From: Symbiodinium kawagutii
Lineage: Eukaryota; Sar; Dinophyceae; Suessiales; Symbiodiniaceae
DNA: 64,000 bases
Direction of reading: 5' to 3'
NCBI GenBank assembly: GCA_009767595.1
Contig: VSDK01024160.1
Coordinates: 883,458-947,457, forward strand
Position 1 is the stretch's first letter. Every line of letters starts with the position of its first letter. The position numbers and the translations under genes are program-made. The notes below the pieces were generated by a model. That model ran no database searches and had not been told where the DNA came from. It saw only the letters and a program-made list of their open reading frames with translations. This document shows, piece after piece, positions 1 to 11,610 of the stretch.

Positions 1-187
1 ACACTTTTGTCATTTGGTTGGTGGTTCTAGTATGTCTTTTTGAGTCCCAATATCAATAATTGAACTGGTTGGCTGATCAACTGATATCTTTGAGATGGCT
101 ACCAATCTCATGGATGAGGTCAGGGGGAACTTCTGGGGATGCAGGACCAGTCCTCATCTTGCCAGCTTGGTGCGGCCCCAGGATCAG

Positions 188-326
188 AAGGTGAGGCAGA
201 TGACGGTGGAGAGGACTTGGCAAAGCTCTACGACCATTTGGACGCTAAGCTCCTTCTGAGCAGTTTCACGAGATTACGTTTGCCGCACTGCCTTCATTCT
301 GATGATGACGATGATGATCATATATG

Positions 327-327
<1 letters not shown>
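188..327 (+). CDS. Possible acidic exon, unidentified
   Basis: An open frame follows a possible AG acceptor at 186-187. It encodes an acidic stretch followed by a helix-like segment (EDLAKLYDHLDAKLLL) and then runs into the CAT/ATC microsatellite, where the run of Asp codons is repeat-derived. The product is not recognised. The frame could be accidental. Confidence 0.2.

Positions 328-375
<48 letters not shown>
324..375. repeat. (ATC/CAT)n microsatellite
   Basis: About seventeen uninterrupted ATC units. The same trinucleotide is expanded again at 5801-5862. The surrounding 1-3 kb holds no gene I can support beyond the weak exon just upstream. Confidence 0.9.
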
Positions 376-3070
376 ATGACCACCACCTCATTACTATCAT
401 TAATATATTATTTCTGTGAATTTTCACCATGTGTTTTTACCTGCCATATCATCAACATGGCCATCAGCATCCATATCCTTATCACTGCCACGTCATCACC
501 CTCATGATCATCCGACGGGTGCTGCCTGGCATGGGACATACGGATCGTCCACACCTAGGAAAAGTGCGCGCGGCGTCGTAGCTCGACCAACATCCCAAGC
601 ATGCCTAGCAGTTTGCCACAAGGACCGACCTTGAAGCATCACCGTGGAGCAGCTGATGAGAAAACAGCTCAACTGTTGGGGGTGCGTCACGTGGGGATAG
701 GTTTCAGTGTACTTGTGTTCAAGGCCTCGTCCAGAATTCCCTAACCGAGATAGATCAACTCAGCGGAGAAGACGTGATTCTTGATGGTTGCAGGCTACAA
801 CCTTTGACTAGTTGAGCCAAGTTGGGCTTATCACTTATCAACCATGCGATTATTGTTAGGATCCCACGGGTCCGCTGAGGATTGAAGATCAAATGTCCGG
901 AATCAGCTTGTAGAATCACTTCTGCTCATTTTTCACAGATATTTCTTGCAACCTGACCTGATTCAATCTCTTCTGATGCTCAAGTTGTGTCACCTTTTCA
1001 GACTTCTGGGATCAGGACCCGCTGTTCCTCCATCGGAAAGTCTCCGAGGTGACGACTGGCAGTTCCGATGTTCAGATCCTCCAAGGATCCTCCCAGTGGA
1101 ACAACTCCTTCCGCAAGGGTCGCCATTAATCACCATCTTGAAGCATTTTTTGAACATGGGTCAGAACCGTCGTTAGCAACAATTCCTCGGGAATAACGGA
1201 ATTTAATGTTGTAGTGGAATTTGATGCAATATTTGAAACTGACTGGTAAGTAGCTACTGCAATAGTCATGATTCAATGGGGAATACTTACCACTGAGCCT
1301 GGGCAGAGACCTGACAGCCATGGAGAGAGAGAGAGAGACTTACCACTCAGGTATTAAGGTTGTTGTTTCGATGTTGATAACAATTCCATGTCAATATTAG
1401 GCTCTGAGGGGCTATGGCCGTTGTGGAGAGACAGATATTTTGCTACTGGCAAATTCTATTTGTTGAGGGTTTGAAGGACCACACCTAACACCACCAACAG
1501 CACCACGGTCCATGGCTTTTCATTATCCAAATGCTGCACTTGGCGGGGGCTACTGGCTTGGCAGTCAATCTTTAACGATGCCTTTTTATTGCGCAAGTGA
1601 TGCTGGTACCTTACAATTCGACCGTCAATACCACGGTCAATCATGGTTAGTGGTGGTGATTGATAGTTGATGAAGGTTGATGACATTTATATTCCCTTAT
1701 GATGTGGCAAATCATCATCCACACCTTGTTCCTTGTCGCCGTGACCCATGATTTTGTGGACTATGATGATGTGTTAACAGTGACCCACTGTTGGCTTGAA
1801 CAACGAGGTGCCCTTCAAAAAAACATGGGTCCGCAGCCAGTTGTAGCACCCATTACATAATCAACAACTATCGACTGATGAGGATCATTGATCAGCCATC
1901 CATGCGTGACAAGTCATGAACTCACTTTTGTGTTGGCACAATGAATCCGTCATCTACCGTGCTTTTGCTTGCCTTGCTTGCCAAATAATAGCTATATGGA
2001 TCTATCTGGTTATTATATGGCTATATGCACACTATACTTATACGTCAATATTGCGGAAAATTGGAACATCAAGCCACCATCACACGAGTGGGACATAGCA
2101 TGTCCCAGCCTTGTCGGAGCTATCAATCACCAAATGTTCCTAGCAACTAATGACCAAATTAACCATGAGTTTTCACTTTGATCCGCCAGGTTGGCTTGAC
2201 TACCATTGCGAAAAGACCAAGAATGGAGTTCATGAACCAAAGCCATCAACTTTGGTTACTGATAGTACGCTAGCTCTTGGTCTTGCATCAAAAAGCACTA
2301 GCAACTACGAACCTGGTATATCAGTGGCTGGCAAGCGTTGAACTTGACGCCATTTTAGTCAATGAGTCGTGCAACTACACTTACAAACCTCCCGCTGTAG
2401 CTAGAATCAAACCACCCTGATCCACCAAGAGCTTGCCACATTTGATCGCCATGATATCAAGCATAAGTTCACCGCCATCAACCATGAGATTGCTATCAAC
2501 ATCTATCAGCCATCAGCTGCTCGCCTATGAAGAACCCATGGCCGTTGGGTTGCCATGGCCAACGCAACAAGCTCCCGATCCAGGTCAGGTCTTTGGCACC
2601 GACGAGCCCGATCCCTTGCGGGAGGGATCCAGGTCATTCTTCAGCAACTTGTGGCTTGGGTTTGCCCAGCTTTCTCATATGACACATTTGTTGCCAGATT
2701 GTGGGTCTCCAATGGCTGGCGACGCTCCCAGCTTGGCGAGGCAAATCAACCGGCGAAGATCTTCCCAGTCCTCCGTCGAGGCCAGGGGATGATGCTGCCG
2801 TGATGGAGGTGCCCCTGAACTTCTTGGGAGGGGACAGTCATTGTGGCCATCCCCGAGAGGGAGCTAAGGACCTCCAAGGTAGTGAGCTTGACAGCTAGTC
2901 TCACCCCAATCCCAGCAGGAGCTACCAGGAGTGGCCGAACCAAACGGTAGATAAGCCATGGCATTTGTTGAGCCCGGTTGGAAGATCACCACTCAACAGT
3001 GCCTTGAAGTTTCAAAGCTCAAAGTCTACTATACCTAAACATCCTCAGCCAGTGCTGGTTTGCTCTAACA
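376..3070. other. Gene-poor stretch
   Basis: No long or compositionally convincing open frame. Short all-frame ORFs reflect base composition. A short GA run lies at about 1322-1340. The frames at 2580-2800 (for example one reading VFGTDEPDPLREG after an AG at about 2588) are the only weakly exon-like pieces. Confidence 0.5.
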
Positions 3071-3073
3071 AGC

Positions 3074-3182
3074 TACCCCTATGCTTCCAGTTACCACTGC
3101 AGTAGGTAACACCCCCCCCCCCTACAACAATGGTAGAAATCAGGTGGTTACCTACTATTTCATGGTAATTGGAAGTAGCGGG
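3074..3182. repeat. Inverted-repeat element, family C, copy 1
   Basis: Begins with CTATGCTTCCAGTTACCA and ends with a reverse-complement-like TGGTAATTGGAAGTAG. The centre contains a poly-C run and a TGGTAGAAA motif shared with the other copies (9975, 21320, 48135). The structure resembles a MITE; no coding content. Confidence 0.6.
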
Positions 3183-3388
3183 TACGTTTTTTCACCAGTT
3201 CCAACCCCATAACGTCAGGTGTCAACGTGGCGCACCCTTGGCTAACGTCAGGAAGAGCTAATTGCCTTGGACGACTTCTTGAAGGTGCGCCTTTTGACTG
3301 GGGGAAGGGGTAGCGCAATTGTGGCGCCCACACGGTGTGGAGGTGACGGAACCCACTTTAACGTCGACATTGGTATGACCATGGGTAT

Positions 3389-3508
3389 CCATGGGTCAAT
3401 ATTAATTAACCAAACAATGGAAGATAATCACAAGCAATAATAGGGAAACAATGGTTCATGATGGGGGAACCAGGGGTACAGGGTTTTGACCCATAGCCAT
3501 AGCCATAT
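3389..3508 (-). repeat. MITE-like element, family A, copy 1
   Basis: About 120 bp bounded by the inverted repeat ATGGGTCAA / TTGACCCATAGCCAT. The internal core (GGGGAACCAGGGGTAC) is shared with nine other copies in the window. It lies in reverse orientation relative to the copy at 5066. Confidence 0.75.
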
Positions 3509-3759
3509 GAGATGATGAGAGCAGATGGCGATGGCGAGAGAGATAAGAGCACGGCAATGTCGTTAGACTGCATGGCATGTTGGGAGCAAGGACCTTTGTA
3601 GGGGCTGGTTTTGGGATGTTTCGGAGCCATGGGTTGGTGAACCTGGTGACAAACCTGCTGTGAACCACTCACTGGGGACGTGACCTGACACATTTGTTGA
3701 TTTCTGGCGCCGAGTCCGTTGATTCCCAAGCATGAACTCATTTCACCACACTTGGCCAT

Positions 3760-3872
3760 TGGCAAACTAACATGGCATTTTTTAAAAATCCACCATTGTG
3801 CTTGGAAAACCTTTGGAAATCATCCATTGACATGGTGGATTTTCCATTGCCATGTTAGTTTTGCGAGAGGGT
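3760..3872. repeat. Inverted-repeat element, family D, copy 1
   Basis: The left end reads CTAACATGGCATTTTTTAAA and the right end GTGGATTTTCCATTGCCATG, an imperfect long terminal inverted repeat that would fold back on itself, followed by GAGAGGGTAACC. Other copies lie at 16127, 17757, 18614, 41881 and 61896. Confidence 0.6.
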
Positions 3873-4553
3873 AACCAGGTATCCCATTGCCATGCATAAA
3901 TTGCTGTACAAGTGGCAGACCCATCAGACCCACAATCACCAGCCATCATGGGCCAGGCTGCTCAGCCAACGCCCAGCAAAGTGCAGGAGGTGAGGCGGCA
4001 GGTTCCAGAGGATGTTTGTTGGCATTTTGGGGTGGATGGGGTGGTTGGTTGATAGTGAACTTATCATCAGTGCAGCCTGGAACTGTAGGGTGTGAAGCAG
4101 CAAGCGCATGTTATTGATGGTAAGATTCGCTTAGATTCAATTTGAGGGTTCAACCCCCATGCTCCTTTTCTCTCAGTTGTTGGGTTCCATGTTTTTCCCT
4201 CAGGAAGTTTGTCAAATTGACATATCAACCGTGCGAAGTCAGAGCAATTCCCGTATGACACTTATAGGTTTTCAGTTGCAGCTTCTTCAGTGGGCAGCGC
4301 TTTTCGCAGCACTCCCCAGAAAGAAAGGGCGTTTGTGAATTTTTGCGGGGTGGGGGGGGATGGGGGGTTGCCAATGCGGATGTTGTCCATGGTCTTTTGC
4401 AATTTTTGGAGCTGGTGAATGGAAAGCACTCGGACATCCAGCTCCTAGTCCACCACCATGAAATCTGAGTGTTTCTAAATCAGGTATGTAACTATGGAAA
4501 ACTTGAGGGGCTACTTTATGAGCAAATGGATCTATCGTTACTAGGTGCTAAGC

Positions 4554-4758
4554 GGCAGCAGCAGGAACAGCAACAGCAGTCGCAACCAACGGCATGATAG
4601 CAAGACAGCCAGAGCCGCAATCAGCATGGCAAGTTCCAGAGCCACCATCATTGGACTCACCAAATTTCTCGTGGCTCCAGGCTTCTCAAAGTGTGGAAGA
4701 TCGTGTGTCATTTCTCGAGCGACGCGGCAAGCAAGCAAGAACAATGGCAAGAAATGGG
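4554..4758 (+). CDS. Candidate exon of a Gln/Pro/Ser-rich protein
   Basis: Starts after an AG (GCTAAG) and stays open for about 68 codons. It reads an Ala/Thr-rich start, then QPEPQSAWQVPEPPSLDSP and an amphipathic segment (SVEDRVSFLERRGKQARTMA). The composition is that of a disordered linker leading into a helix. The end before GGTTTTC is a guess. It may belong with the candidate exons at 5274, 5597 and 5875 on the same strand. No function can be assigned. Confidence 0.4.
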
Positions 4759-5065
4759 GTTTTCTATGAAATCAGGGCAGCCAGTATACCCCGCCCAACG
4801 GTGTTAGTTGTGTACTGAAGTGTTTGGGACGCAGCCAGGAACCATTTAATGAAGAACACAGCAGCCTGTGTGGTTGAAGTAAGCCAATGTGAGGAAGCTG
4901 CGAAGGCCTCATTTCTGTCATGGCTTTGTTCAATTCTGTGAGCATACATGTACAATTATCGCTGAGTTGCGCGGATGCAGCTGAATAAATTGAGAAGATG
5001 ATGGAAGATGACCAGGTTGACAGGCACAAAGCCAGGACATACTGCTACTTGGCTGGTGCTTTCAA

Positions 5066-5187
5066 ATGGCTATGGGTCAAAACCCCGTACCCCTGGTTCC
5101 CCTATCATTAACCATTGTTTTTCCTGTTATTGTTGGTGGACATCCCCCATTAATTGGTTGGTTAACTGCTTGACCCATAGCCATATG
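5066..5187 (+). repeat. MITE-like element, family A, copy 2
   Basis: Near-complete copy with ends ATGGCTATGGGTCAAAA and TTGACCCATAGCCATAT, an almost perfect 15-bp terminal inverted repeat. It is followed by a second, incomplete half-copy (to about 5265) sharing the TATTGTTGGTTGTTATCCCC core. Confidence 0.8.
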
Positions 5188-5273
5188 GCTGGTATATTCC
5201 CATTATTGTTGGTTGTTATCCCCTATTGTTAACTATTAACCAGCTACTATTGGTTGGTTAACTGCTTGGCCAA

Positions 5274-5495
5274 ATGTTTCTTTCACCAACCCCTGGGGCA
5301 TCGCCGCAACGTTGCTCACCAGCGCTGGTTGCCAAGGTTCTTCCTGTATCCAGCAGCAGCTCCGAAGACCAAGCGCCTCGGGCAACGGGGACGCACCAAC
5401 CACAGGGGGTGGTTCTCAAGCAGCCAACGCCTGGGGTTGTCACCAAGCAGCAAGGAGGGTCATCACTCGTAGTGCGGCATGCTATGCCTAAGTAA
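5274..5495 (+). CDS. Candidate Ser/Pro/Gln-rich exon
   Basis: Frame of about 73 codons rich in Ser, Pro, Gln and Thr (VLPVSSSSSEDQAPRATG, then GVVLKQPTPGVVTKQQGG), ending at a TAA. The composition suits a disordered region. It follows a family A repeat directly. A shadow origin cannot be excluded because another frame is open over part of it. Confidence 0.3.
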   Translation: MFLSPTPGASPQRCSPALVAKVLPVSSSSSEDQAPRATGTHQPQGVVLKQPTPGVVTKQQGGSSLVVRHAMPK

Positions 5496-5596
5496 GGCGT
5501 GAAACCCTGGTATGCTTTACAACACCGGTAGGGTTGTCAAACATCAAGCCAACTAGAAACAAACCCAAGACCAACCAAATATAAATTGCCAGAACC

Positions 5597-5740
5597 ATGC
5601 GTTCTCCACAACTGCATAGCTTCCCTACTGGCTCTGAGAACCTTGGTGGGGGTTCGCGTCAGTTTAAACCCTCCAGCAGGGCAGCATATCAATCCAAAAG
5701 GCATCCAACGGGAGAACCACAAGCACATGTTAACTGCAGC
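5597..5740 (+). CDS. Candidate exon, unidentified
   Basis: Open frame from an ATG with a hydrophilic Ser/Gly/Lys-rich sequence (FPTGSENLGGGSRQFKPSS). The downstream part of the frame runs into poly-Ile codons of the CAT repeat and is not coding-like. Possibly part of the same gene as the candidate exons at 4.5-5.5 kb. Confidence 0.3.
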
Positions 5741-5800
5741 ATGCAAATGATTTATGTTCGTGGTTTCTGCAGTGAGCTCATTTGGAAGGTTCACAAATTG

Positions 5801-5807
5801 GTCGTCG

Positions 5808-5862
<55 letters not shown>
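5801..5862. repeat. (CAT)n microsatellite
   Basis: About twenty CAT/ATC units. Depending on frame it would read as poly-His, poly-Ile or poly-Ser, which accounts for the odd homopolymeric ORFs here. Confidence 0.95.
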
Positions 5863-5863
<1 letters not shown>

Positions 5864-5874
5864 GGTTTGCCCAC

Positions 5875-5957
5875 TTCAGTCACCCCCTCCAACACATTTC
5901 AGAGTTGCGGAATCACCACCTGCTGGTTACAGAATATTGCCAGGGCGTCCTTGACGC
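5875..5957 (+). CDS. Candidate Pro-rich exon
   Basis: Short frame directly after the microsatellite reading LQSPPPTHFRVAESPPAGYR and ending at a TGA. The following 100 bases are coding-like in a second frame (DAGPASGPTGRSLVGQRSRS), which would fit a single indel or a missed intron. Unidentified. Confidence 0.25.
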
Positions 5958-6737
5958 TGGACCAGCGAGTGGACCTACTGGACGGTCACTTGTGGGGCAG
6001 CGAAGCAGATCTTTTCGAGGCTGGACCGGGGCAGATTTTCAAGGGTCAATGGTGTCGTTTCATGTTTGTATATTTTGTCTGATAGTTTGGGCTGAAAAAC
6101 GTTTTTAAATGGCATTTTTAGTTGTTTATAATGGTTGTTGCATAGGAAGGTTGGTTGATGCTTTGATGATGTTTGGAAACGGAATGCGTGGCTGTTGAAG
6201 TTTGATAGGGACCAAGAGTCCAAGGGCGGTTGATCAAGTTGCAGTACTACAGATTTAATTGGCGCGTGTGTGTGTGTGTGTTTGGGAGTTCATGTGTGCA
6301 TAAGCTGGCATTTGCCCATGTGCTGTTTAGCATTTGATGCACATGCGTAGTTGTACATCGATCCAGTTGTTACAATATTGTCTTCATGCACACACACACA
6401 GATGCAAATGCATAAGTATAAGTAGAGAAATGGTACTTTATGTACTTTACTTTTTGCATTGGTCGCTTTCAAATGCAGTATTTGTCTAACTATGCATGTT
6501 GTTAACAATTCCCTCTTCAATCGATTTATTTGTTTTTGAATTATAAAGGTTTTTACTTGTATGTGCATATTGGCCTTTGTCTACATGCCTCCATTTGTTT
6601 AGTGTGTCTATGTTTGTATTTGAGGTGTTCGGTCGAACGGACTATGATGAACATGCAATGGGTTTGAACTTACATCGCGGCGATCAATCCCATGACCATC
6701 CTGGTTGATAGCAAGACGAGCAATAATCCAAATGATG

Positions 6738-6830
6738 GTTTCTCAAACTAGGGAGCCCTAAAAATAGCTGGTGTACTATTATAAGTGGTTACTACTGGAT
6801 GATTTGGGGGTACCCCTATTTTGAGAAACC
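6738..6830. repeat. MITE-like element, family B, copy 1
   Basis: About 93 bp with near-perfect terminal inverted repeats GGTTTCTCAAACTAGGG and CCCCTATTTTGAGAAACC. Same family at 13820, 14160 (half) and 25288. No coding content. Confidence 0.75.
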
Positions 6831-6994
6831 ACCAAATCATGGTTGATGATACCAATCACGCTGAAATTTAAATTTCCGCATTGATTACCCATCCTCATGT
6901 TATGCAAGCAAATCCTGCTATCAACGGCAAACATCAGTAAGCCAGCAATGGTCACATCATCACTTTATTGGGATAACTTGGGTGTGCACTTGGG

Positions 6995-7246
6995 GTGCTG
7001 GGATGTAACCCTGGTAGCCCTATGAGTTTGGTGAAGCCACTAAGCCCTAGCACCATGGTAGTCACTACATGGGGGCATCCAAGTGGGGCAGGCACTTTCG
7101 GGCCGCCTGGACAGCCTCAGGTGCTCGAATTGGGTCAGCGCGTCAGGCTGGTGGTTGGGAGGGGGTATCCTGCCGCCGGCCTTTCACGGGGGGACGTGGC
7201 CGGGAGCTTCCTTGAGTGCCCCTTCACCCAATGGTGGAATGTTTAG
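6995..7246 (+). CDS. Weak exon candidate
   Basis: Open frame to a TAG. Its second half (PQVLELGQRVRLVVGRGYPA) looks like a small beta-rich domain, but two other frames are open as well. Product unknown; kept only because the codon choice in the last 40 codons is GC-rich at third positions. Confidence 0.22.
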   Translation: MLGCNPGSPMSLVKPLSPSTMVVTTWGHPSGAGTFGPPGQPQVLELGQRVRLVVGRGYPAAGLSRGDVAGSFLECPFTQWWNV

Positions 7247-7894
7247 AGATAAACCACGGGGTTAGCAAAGTTGCTAACATGGTATAGCAACGATGAACTG
7301 TTCATGGTTCGGGGGAGGTCCAGTTGCTGCTCGCCGCCTCCTCGAATCTGAGTTGTTTATGATCTCCCATGGAAAACCGGAAGTCCACAATAGAAAGGCA
7401 ACGATAGGAAGGGGAGCAAGTCTTGCTTGGCGCAGCACTGGCGTATATATTGGTATACTGGCAGAAGATCACACGATGAATGGGTATGATTTTCCCAGTA
7501 GCTCTCTTCTTTGGCAACAGTTGCATGCATTTCGCATGCCTCCCAAAAAACGCTGCTGCCACCACGTACTATGATCAATTACCCCTCAGAACAGCAAACC
7601 AATAACCAATCAAATGCAGTACATGGATAATACATCAATGTGATCCCCAATCTGGTAATTAACTACTCCCGAATTGCACCAACACCCCTCAGACTAGAGA
7701 TCCGTATCGCTACTGTAGGGTTCAGCGACTCGCTACGTTTGCATCCCCGCCACCGGTGAACGCCAACCTGTCGCGGGATCAGGTTGGCGGAACGAGCGTT
7801 GTTGGGAGTTGCCAGGGCTGGGGACTCAGGAGCCAGGGCTGGGACCACCAGGATGGTGGACCACTCGAAGTAGCTGTCAGTTGTCTTTTCATTT

Positions 7895-8010
7895 GGCAGT
7901 GGGTCATTATTAACCAACCAATTTCATGGGGGATAATGACCAACAAACTATAGGGAAACCATGGTTAATGATGGGGAACCAGGAGTACGGGGTTTTGACC
8001 CACTGCCATG
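7895..8010 (-). repeat. MITE-like element, family A, copy 3
   Basis: Ends GGCAGTGGGTCAT and TTTTGACCCACTGCCAT with the family core GGGGAACCAGGAGTACGG. Terminal repeats are compensated: GCAGTGGG on one side pairs with CCCACTGC on the other. Confidence 0.75.
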
Positions 8011-8300
8011 AGGTTGGCTAATGATGGTTACTGATGGTTAATGATGGTAAGCAATGGTTAATGAGCAATGCTTAATAGGCAATGGTTAATGATGGGTAAT
8101 GGTGGTTCATGATGCTTAGTGATGGTTAATGATGGTTAATGATGGTAAATGACAAATGGTTAATGATGGTGAAGAACAAATGGTTATCAAGTGATGAATG
8201 CTTACAAACGAATGGTATACCAATGGTTAATGATGATTACAGTAGGCATTGATTAATGACGAGTTGTCAATAACCATCAATAACCAATGCTTAGTTGATG
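8011..8300. repeat. GGTTAATGAT-type degenerate tandem tract
   Basis: About 290 bp of imperfect repeats of ATGGTTAATG and variants. Similar tracts occur at 18900-19260, 29510-29650 and 39980-40430, and in reverse sense at 35240-35400. No coding signal. Confidence 0.7.
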
Positions 8301-8581
8301 GTGAATGACCAATATTTTAATTATCCAACCACCAACAATGATTCATGAGATCTGTTGTAATCAAACATTGACAACTCAGATCAGATGTTCATCAGGCGTA
8401 CAAGGGCCCTGGACCCAAAACCAAAAGGCTTTTAGACGGCTTTTTGATGCCGCTGGCTGCTATATGATCATATCTTGGTGCCCCAAGTGGAAAGCCTCGT
8501 TTTTTTGTCGATATTTCCAAGCTTACCCCCCAGAACCCTTGCCTCCGCCAAGCGGTTGGTAGGCCTGTTAGGGCACAATCA

Positions 8582-8707
8582 ATGCGAAACCCTGGCAACC
8601 AAAGAAGTCTTCACAATGGTCCATCCGCTGAAGCCGAAGAGCTTTGCAATGGTGCCATTGAATCAACCTGTGAGGGTAACGCAGTGGCTGCTAGGGCTGC
8701 TCCGTGA
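8582..8707 (+). CDS. Candidate terminal exon, unidentified
   Basis: Frame of 41 codons from an ATG to a TGA with a balanced hydrophilic sequence (NGPSAEAEELCNGAIEST) and no low complexity. The frame stays open upstream to about 8530, so the ATG may be internal to an exon. Likely a 3'-terminal exon. No family recognised. Confidence 0.4.
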   Translation: MRNPGNQRSLHNGPSAEAEELCNGAIESTCEGNAVAARAAP

Positions 8708-9203
8708 CTCATTCATCCCAGAGATTTGGTTGCACCCTGTGACTTGACATTTTCCATGACTGATAACTTCCAGTCATTAGGGAGGGTGTGAGCCACCAAA
8801 ACCACTGCGATTGCTGAAGGTTTGACGATCCTTAACGTGACTCCTATCGAAGTCTGGAGCCAATGCTTCGATGAGTGATGATTGGTGAGTGGTGAAGGAG
8901 AAACAATCAGCAACAAGAAGGGATTGGAGATGATGAGATCAGGCTGTAGAAGGGCACAGGATCAGATGATTTGCTGCAAAATATGACTCAAAATTCAGGT
9001 TTGTTTGCGTTCTCAGTCTTAGTACATGTCGTGCTGCTGCTCATATAGACCCACCAAACACCGGACACACGGAGGAAACACGATCCACCATGATCCACCG
9101 GCATTTCTTCCGAGGTTGCAGCAAGCGCTGGTTGCCACCCCCTGGCAGCTGAGATGACCCATCTGTGGATCTGTTGAGACACCAGGTGGCACACCTTCCT
9201 AAG

Positions 9204-9312
9204 GAAGTCCCACCCATGGCGATTTCAAGTCGATGAAGCCCACCCTGTGCATATCGTTGCATCGGCTGTGGCCCTTGGTTTCCGCTTGAACGCGGATGAT
9301 GTGGAAGACTAG
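9204..9312 (+). CDS. Candidate terminal exon, unidentified
   Basis: Begins after a CCTAAG acceptor and runs 36 codons to a TAG. It reads a short basic start and then HPVHIVASAVALGFRLNADD, a plausible hydrophobic strand or helix with an acidic C-terminus. A minus-strand frame is open over the same bases but is less protein-like. Confidence 0.35.
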
Positions 9313-9385
9313 GCAGCTGCAAGTTGGATAGGGCCAGTCCCCCAAGAAAACGGTGAGATCGGCACAGCTTTAGCATAGGGGCAAG

Positions 9386-9469
9386 CTGGCGCCTCAGCCG
9401 GGCTTCTTTGGCTTGGGATCACCACGATTAGTTACAGCTGGCAGCAGTTCAAATGCACGAAAACGGTGA
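9386..9469 (+). CDS. Possible C-terminal exon
   Basis: After a possible GCAAG acceptor, 27 codons rich in Gly/Ser with a basic C-terminus (LVTAGSSSNARKR then TGA). Two other frames are also open in 9430-9590, so the frame choice is uncertain. Confidence 0.22.
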   Translation: MAPQPGFFGLGSPRLVTAGSSSNARKR

Positions 9470-9974
9470 ATCCTTGCTGCGGCTCATGCTTGGTGGCCGG
9501 GGCATTGCTAGCATCACAGGGGGGTTCGGACTCACAACTTTCTGTTTTGACCACTGCTGTTGGCGAATGTTTTAAACGCATGAGCTGACAAGCAAATCTT
9601 TGGATAGTGGATGTGGATGCTTGTTTACTTAGAGCCAACCAACTGACCAACTGTTAAGCCAACGAGTCATTTATCACTGGTGAGTCAACTAGTTATTGTT
9701 TGGCCTTTAGCTTATTATAATGCTCGTTAACAACGGTCAGTTTTTGAAAAATGATCAATCAACTCTTTCACAATACTGAACCAACAAGGTGGTATAATAA
9801 GTCATGCTAGCTCACCAGTCATATCAACCACCTGGATATGTTTGTTCTTTGCCATACATTCTTCCAGCTAGTGCTCGTTGAGATGCGCTGCCGGCCAGAT
9901 GGAAGCTGCTCATACCTTCAATCGTCTCCCGAAGCTTGGTGCAGAATTCGGCGAGTTCAACCTGGTTGGCTTAG

Positions 9975-10052
9975 CCTATGCTTCCAGTTGCCATTAGAGT
10001 AGGGTAAACGACTCCAAAATAACACTGGTAGAAAACCAGCTGGTTACCTACG
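9975..10052. repeat. Inverted-repeat element, family C, copy 2
   Basis: Shares CTATGCTTCCAGTTGCCATT at the left, the internal TGGTAGAAAACCAGCTGGTTACCTA, and a GGAAGCAG right end with the other family C copies. Confidence 0.55.
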
Positions 10053-10397
10053 GAAGCAGAAGGAGGGGTTTTAAACCGAGATTGGTATTGGATAGTGTGT
10101 GATCCAGCTGTGGTATGATATAAAGCACCACCAGTTTAATCATAGGTGTTTCTTTGCCATCAAAGATTGCAGTTTTCCTAACAGGATCTCCCATGGACAT
10201 TCTCCTTCAGCCGGTGAATAATGCTTCTAGTGTGGTGGATGTTGACGTGGGTTAGTGACAAATAGATGATGTTGTTGATGAAAACAAGATATGATATGAT
10301 CATGAAAAGTACCATCAGTGCCAACAATGATGATTGGAAAAGAGTGGCAATGGTCAATACCATGCCGGAGATATACACATATTCACTTTACGGCAGT

Positions 10398-10764
10398 GTA
10401 GACAAGAAGAGCCAAGTCACCAGATCCAAAAGGCAACATCCACAGTGCCCAGCTACCCCATGGACCTGACATGTTGGATGTGAAGGGATAGATTTGACCG
10501 ACGGCCGTCCTGATAGATGGAGGATGTGCGTCCCCAACAGCTGCGATACTCCCAGTCATCAGCTTGCGCTGCTTGAGGTCGCAGATGGCCTGGGGAGGCA
10601 ATGTTGGCCTGAGCAGTGCAGTGCCCCGACTGCAGGGCGCTGCTGCAAAGTTGGGGTTTGGTGGGTTAGCTGGTGCAGGGGGAAAAAAACTAAGAAGCCC
10701 AAGTGTGCAGTCTCTTTCCCTCCAATATGGCAGTGTGCGCGTGGAAAGCCTTCAAATGAATTGA
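10398..10764 (+). pseudogene. Unidentified coding remnant with two in-frame stops
   Basis: A single frame reads SPDPKGNIHSAQLPHGPDML and, after a TAG (10489) and a TGA (10495), continues as PTAVLIDGGCASPTAAILPV and a Gly/Ala/Leu-rich stretch to a TGA at 10762. Coding character on both sides of the stops in the same frame suggests a decayed gene or two exons that share a frame by chance. A retroelement protease remnant (LIDGGC) was considered but cannot be shown. Confidence 0.35.
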
Positions 10765-11343
10765 TTCCCTCAGAAACCGGGTCTTCCGAGGGCAGTTGGC
10801 ATTCGAGGGGGGATGGATGAAATGCTCAGGCCCTGTGTGCGGCTGTTATGGTTCTTTTATGTTGTTTGCACCCATCGGCCCTTTGCAGATCACATGCCCT
10901 GCCTTTGAGAACAGATGTGTTTGATGATGCCTCAAGTTTTTACCCAGCTGGGGCGGGTGGCAATTGGCATCTCGATTCTGCAAGCCACCGCGCTTCAATC
11001 TCAAGCCGAGTTGGTAGATGATGTGGTCATCAAAGGGGCTAACCAAGCAATAAAAACCAACCACAGGTATATTTCAGCCGCCAGATGGTAAGGTGTACCA
11101 TGAACCCAACAAACAATGGATCACCCATGTCCAGTGGCACCGCTGTGCTTCACCGAGGCCCTGACCATGGCATGTTTAGCCTATGCCACCGTGGGAGTGT
11201 CGCAGCCTCGGGTCATAGATGGCAGTGCGACATGATCTTTGTCGGTCATGCTGCCCAGGAGCAAAAAGACGTCCCTGGATCTGGGGCAAATTGCTTGGAC
11301 CTAAGCAGCGACTAACCTCTGAAGTGGTTGGTCACTCTGGTGG

Positions 11344-11610
11344 TCACTTTTTGCATACTTCTGCCACCTTGTTTTTGAACGCCGCCATTGCCATAGCTAT
11401 GGCCTTTTTGTCGAGATGTTTTTGTTGAGCGTCATGTTACTTTTGCTCCCCAGCCAAGGCAGCCGTGGCTGCGTTTCTCATGGCATTTGGTTCGGTCATT
11501 GGAGGCCGCCCCTGGCTGTGCTGGGGTGGATGAGCAGCACTGGTGTCTCCAGAAGCGGCTCGAAAGGAGTCTTGAGGGCACGATCGTGGCAGCGATGGCA
11601 CTGCAGTACA
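11344..11610 (-). pseudogene. Minus-strand coding remnant with one internal stop
   Basis: Read on the minus strand, one frame is protein-like from about 11610 down (Ser/Pro-rich, SGDTSAAHPPQHSQGRPPM) through an Ala-rich helix-like region, meets a TAA at 11437-11439, and continues in the same frame as HDAQQKHLDKKAIAMAMAAF to a TGA at 11344-11346. The stop may be a real mutation, a sequencing error, or the end of one exon. Family unknown. Confidence 0.4.

Noticed and set aside
5782..6108. ORFs with long poly-His, poly-Ile or poly-Ser tracts
   Set aside because: All three are the same CAT microsatellite read in different frames.
7768..7795. CCAACCTG…CAGGTTGG inverted repeat
   Set aside because: An 8-bp perfect stem is expected by chance in 64 kb and has no recognised context such as a terminator or RNA gene.
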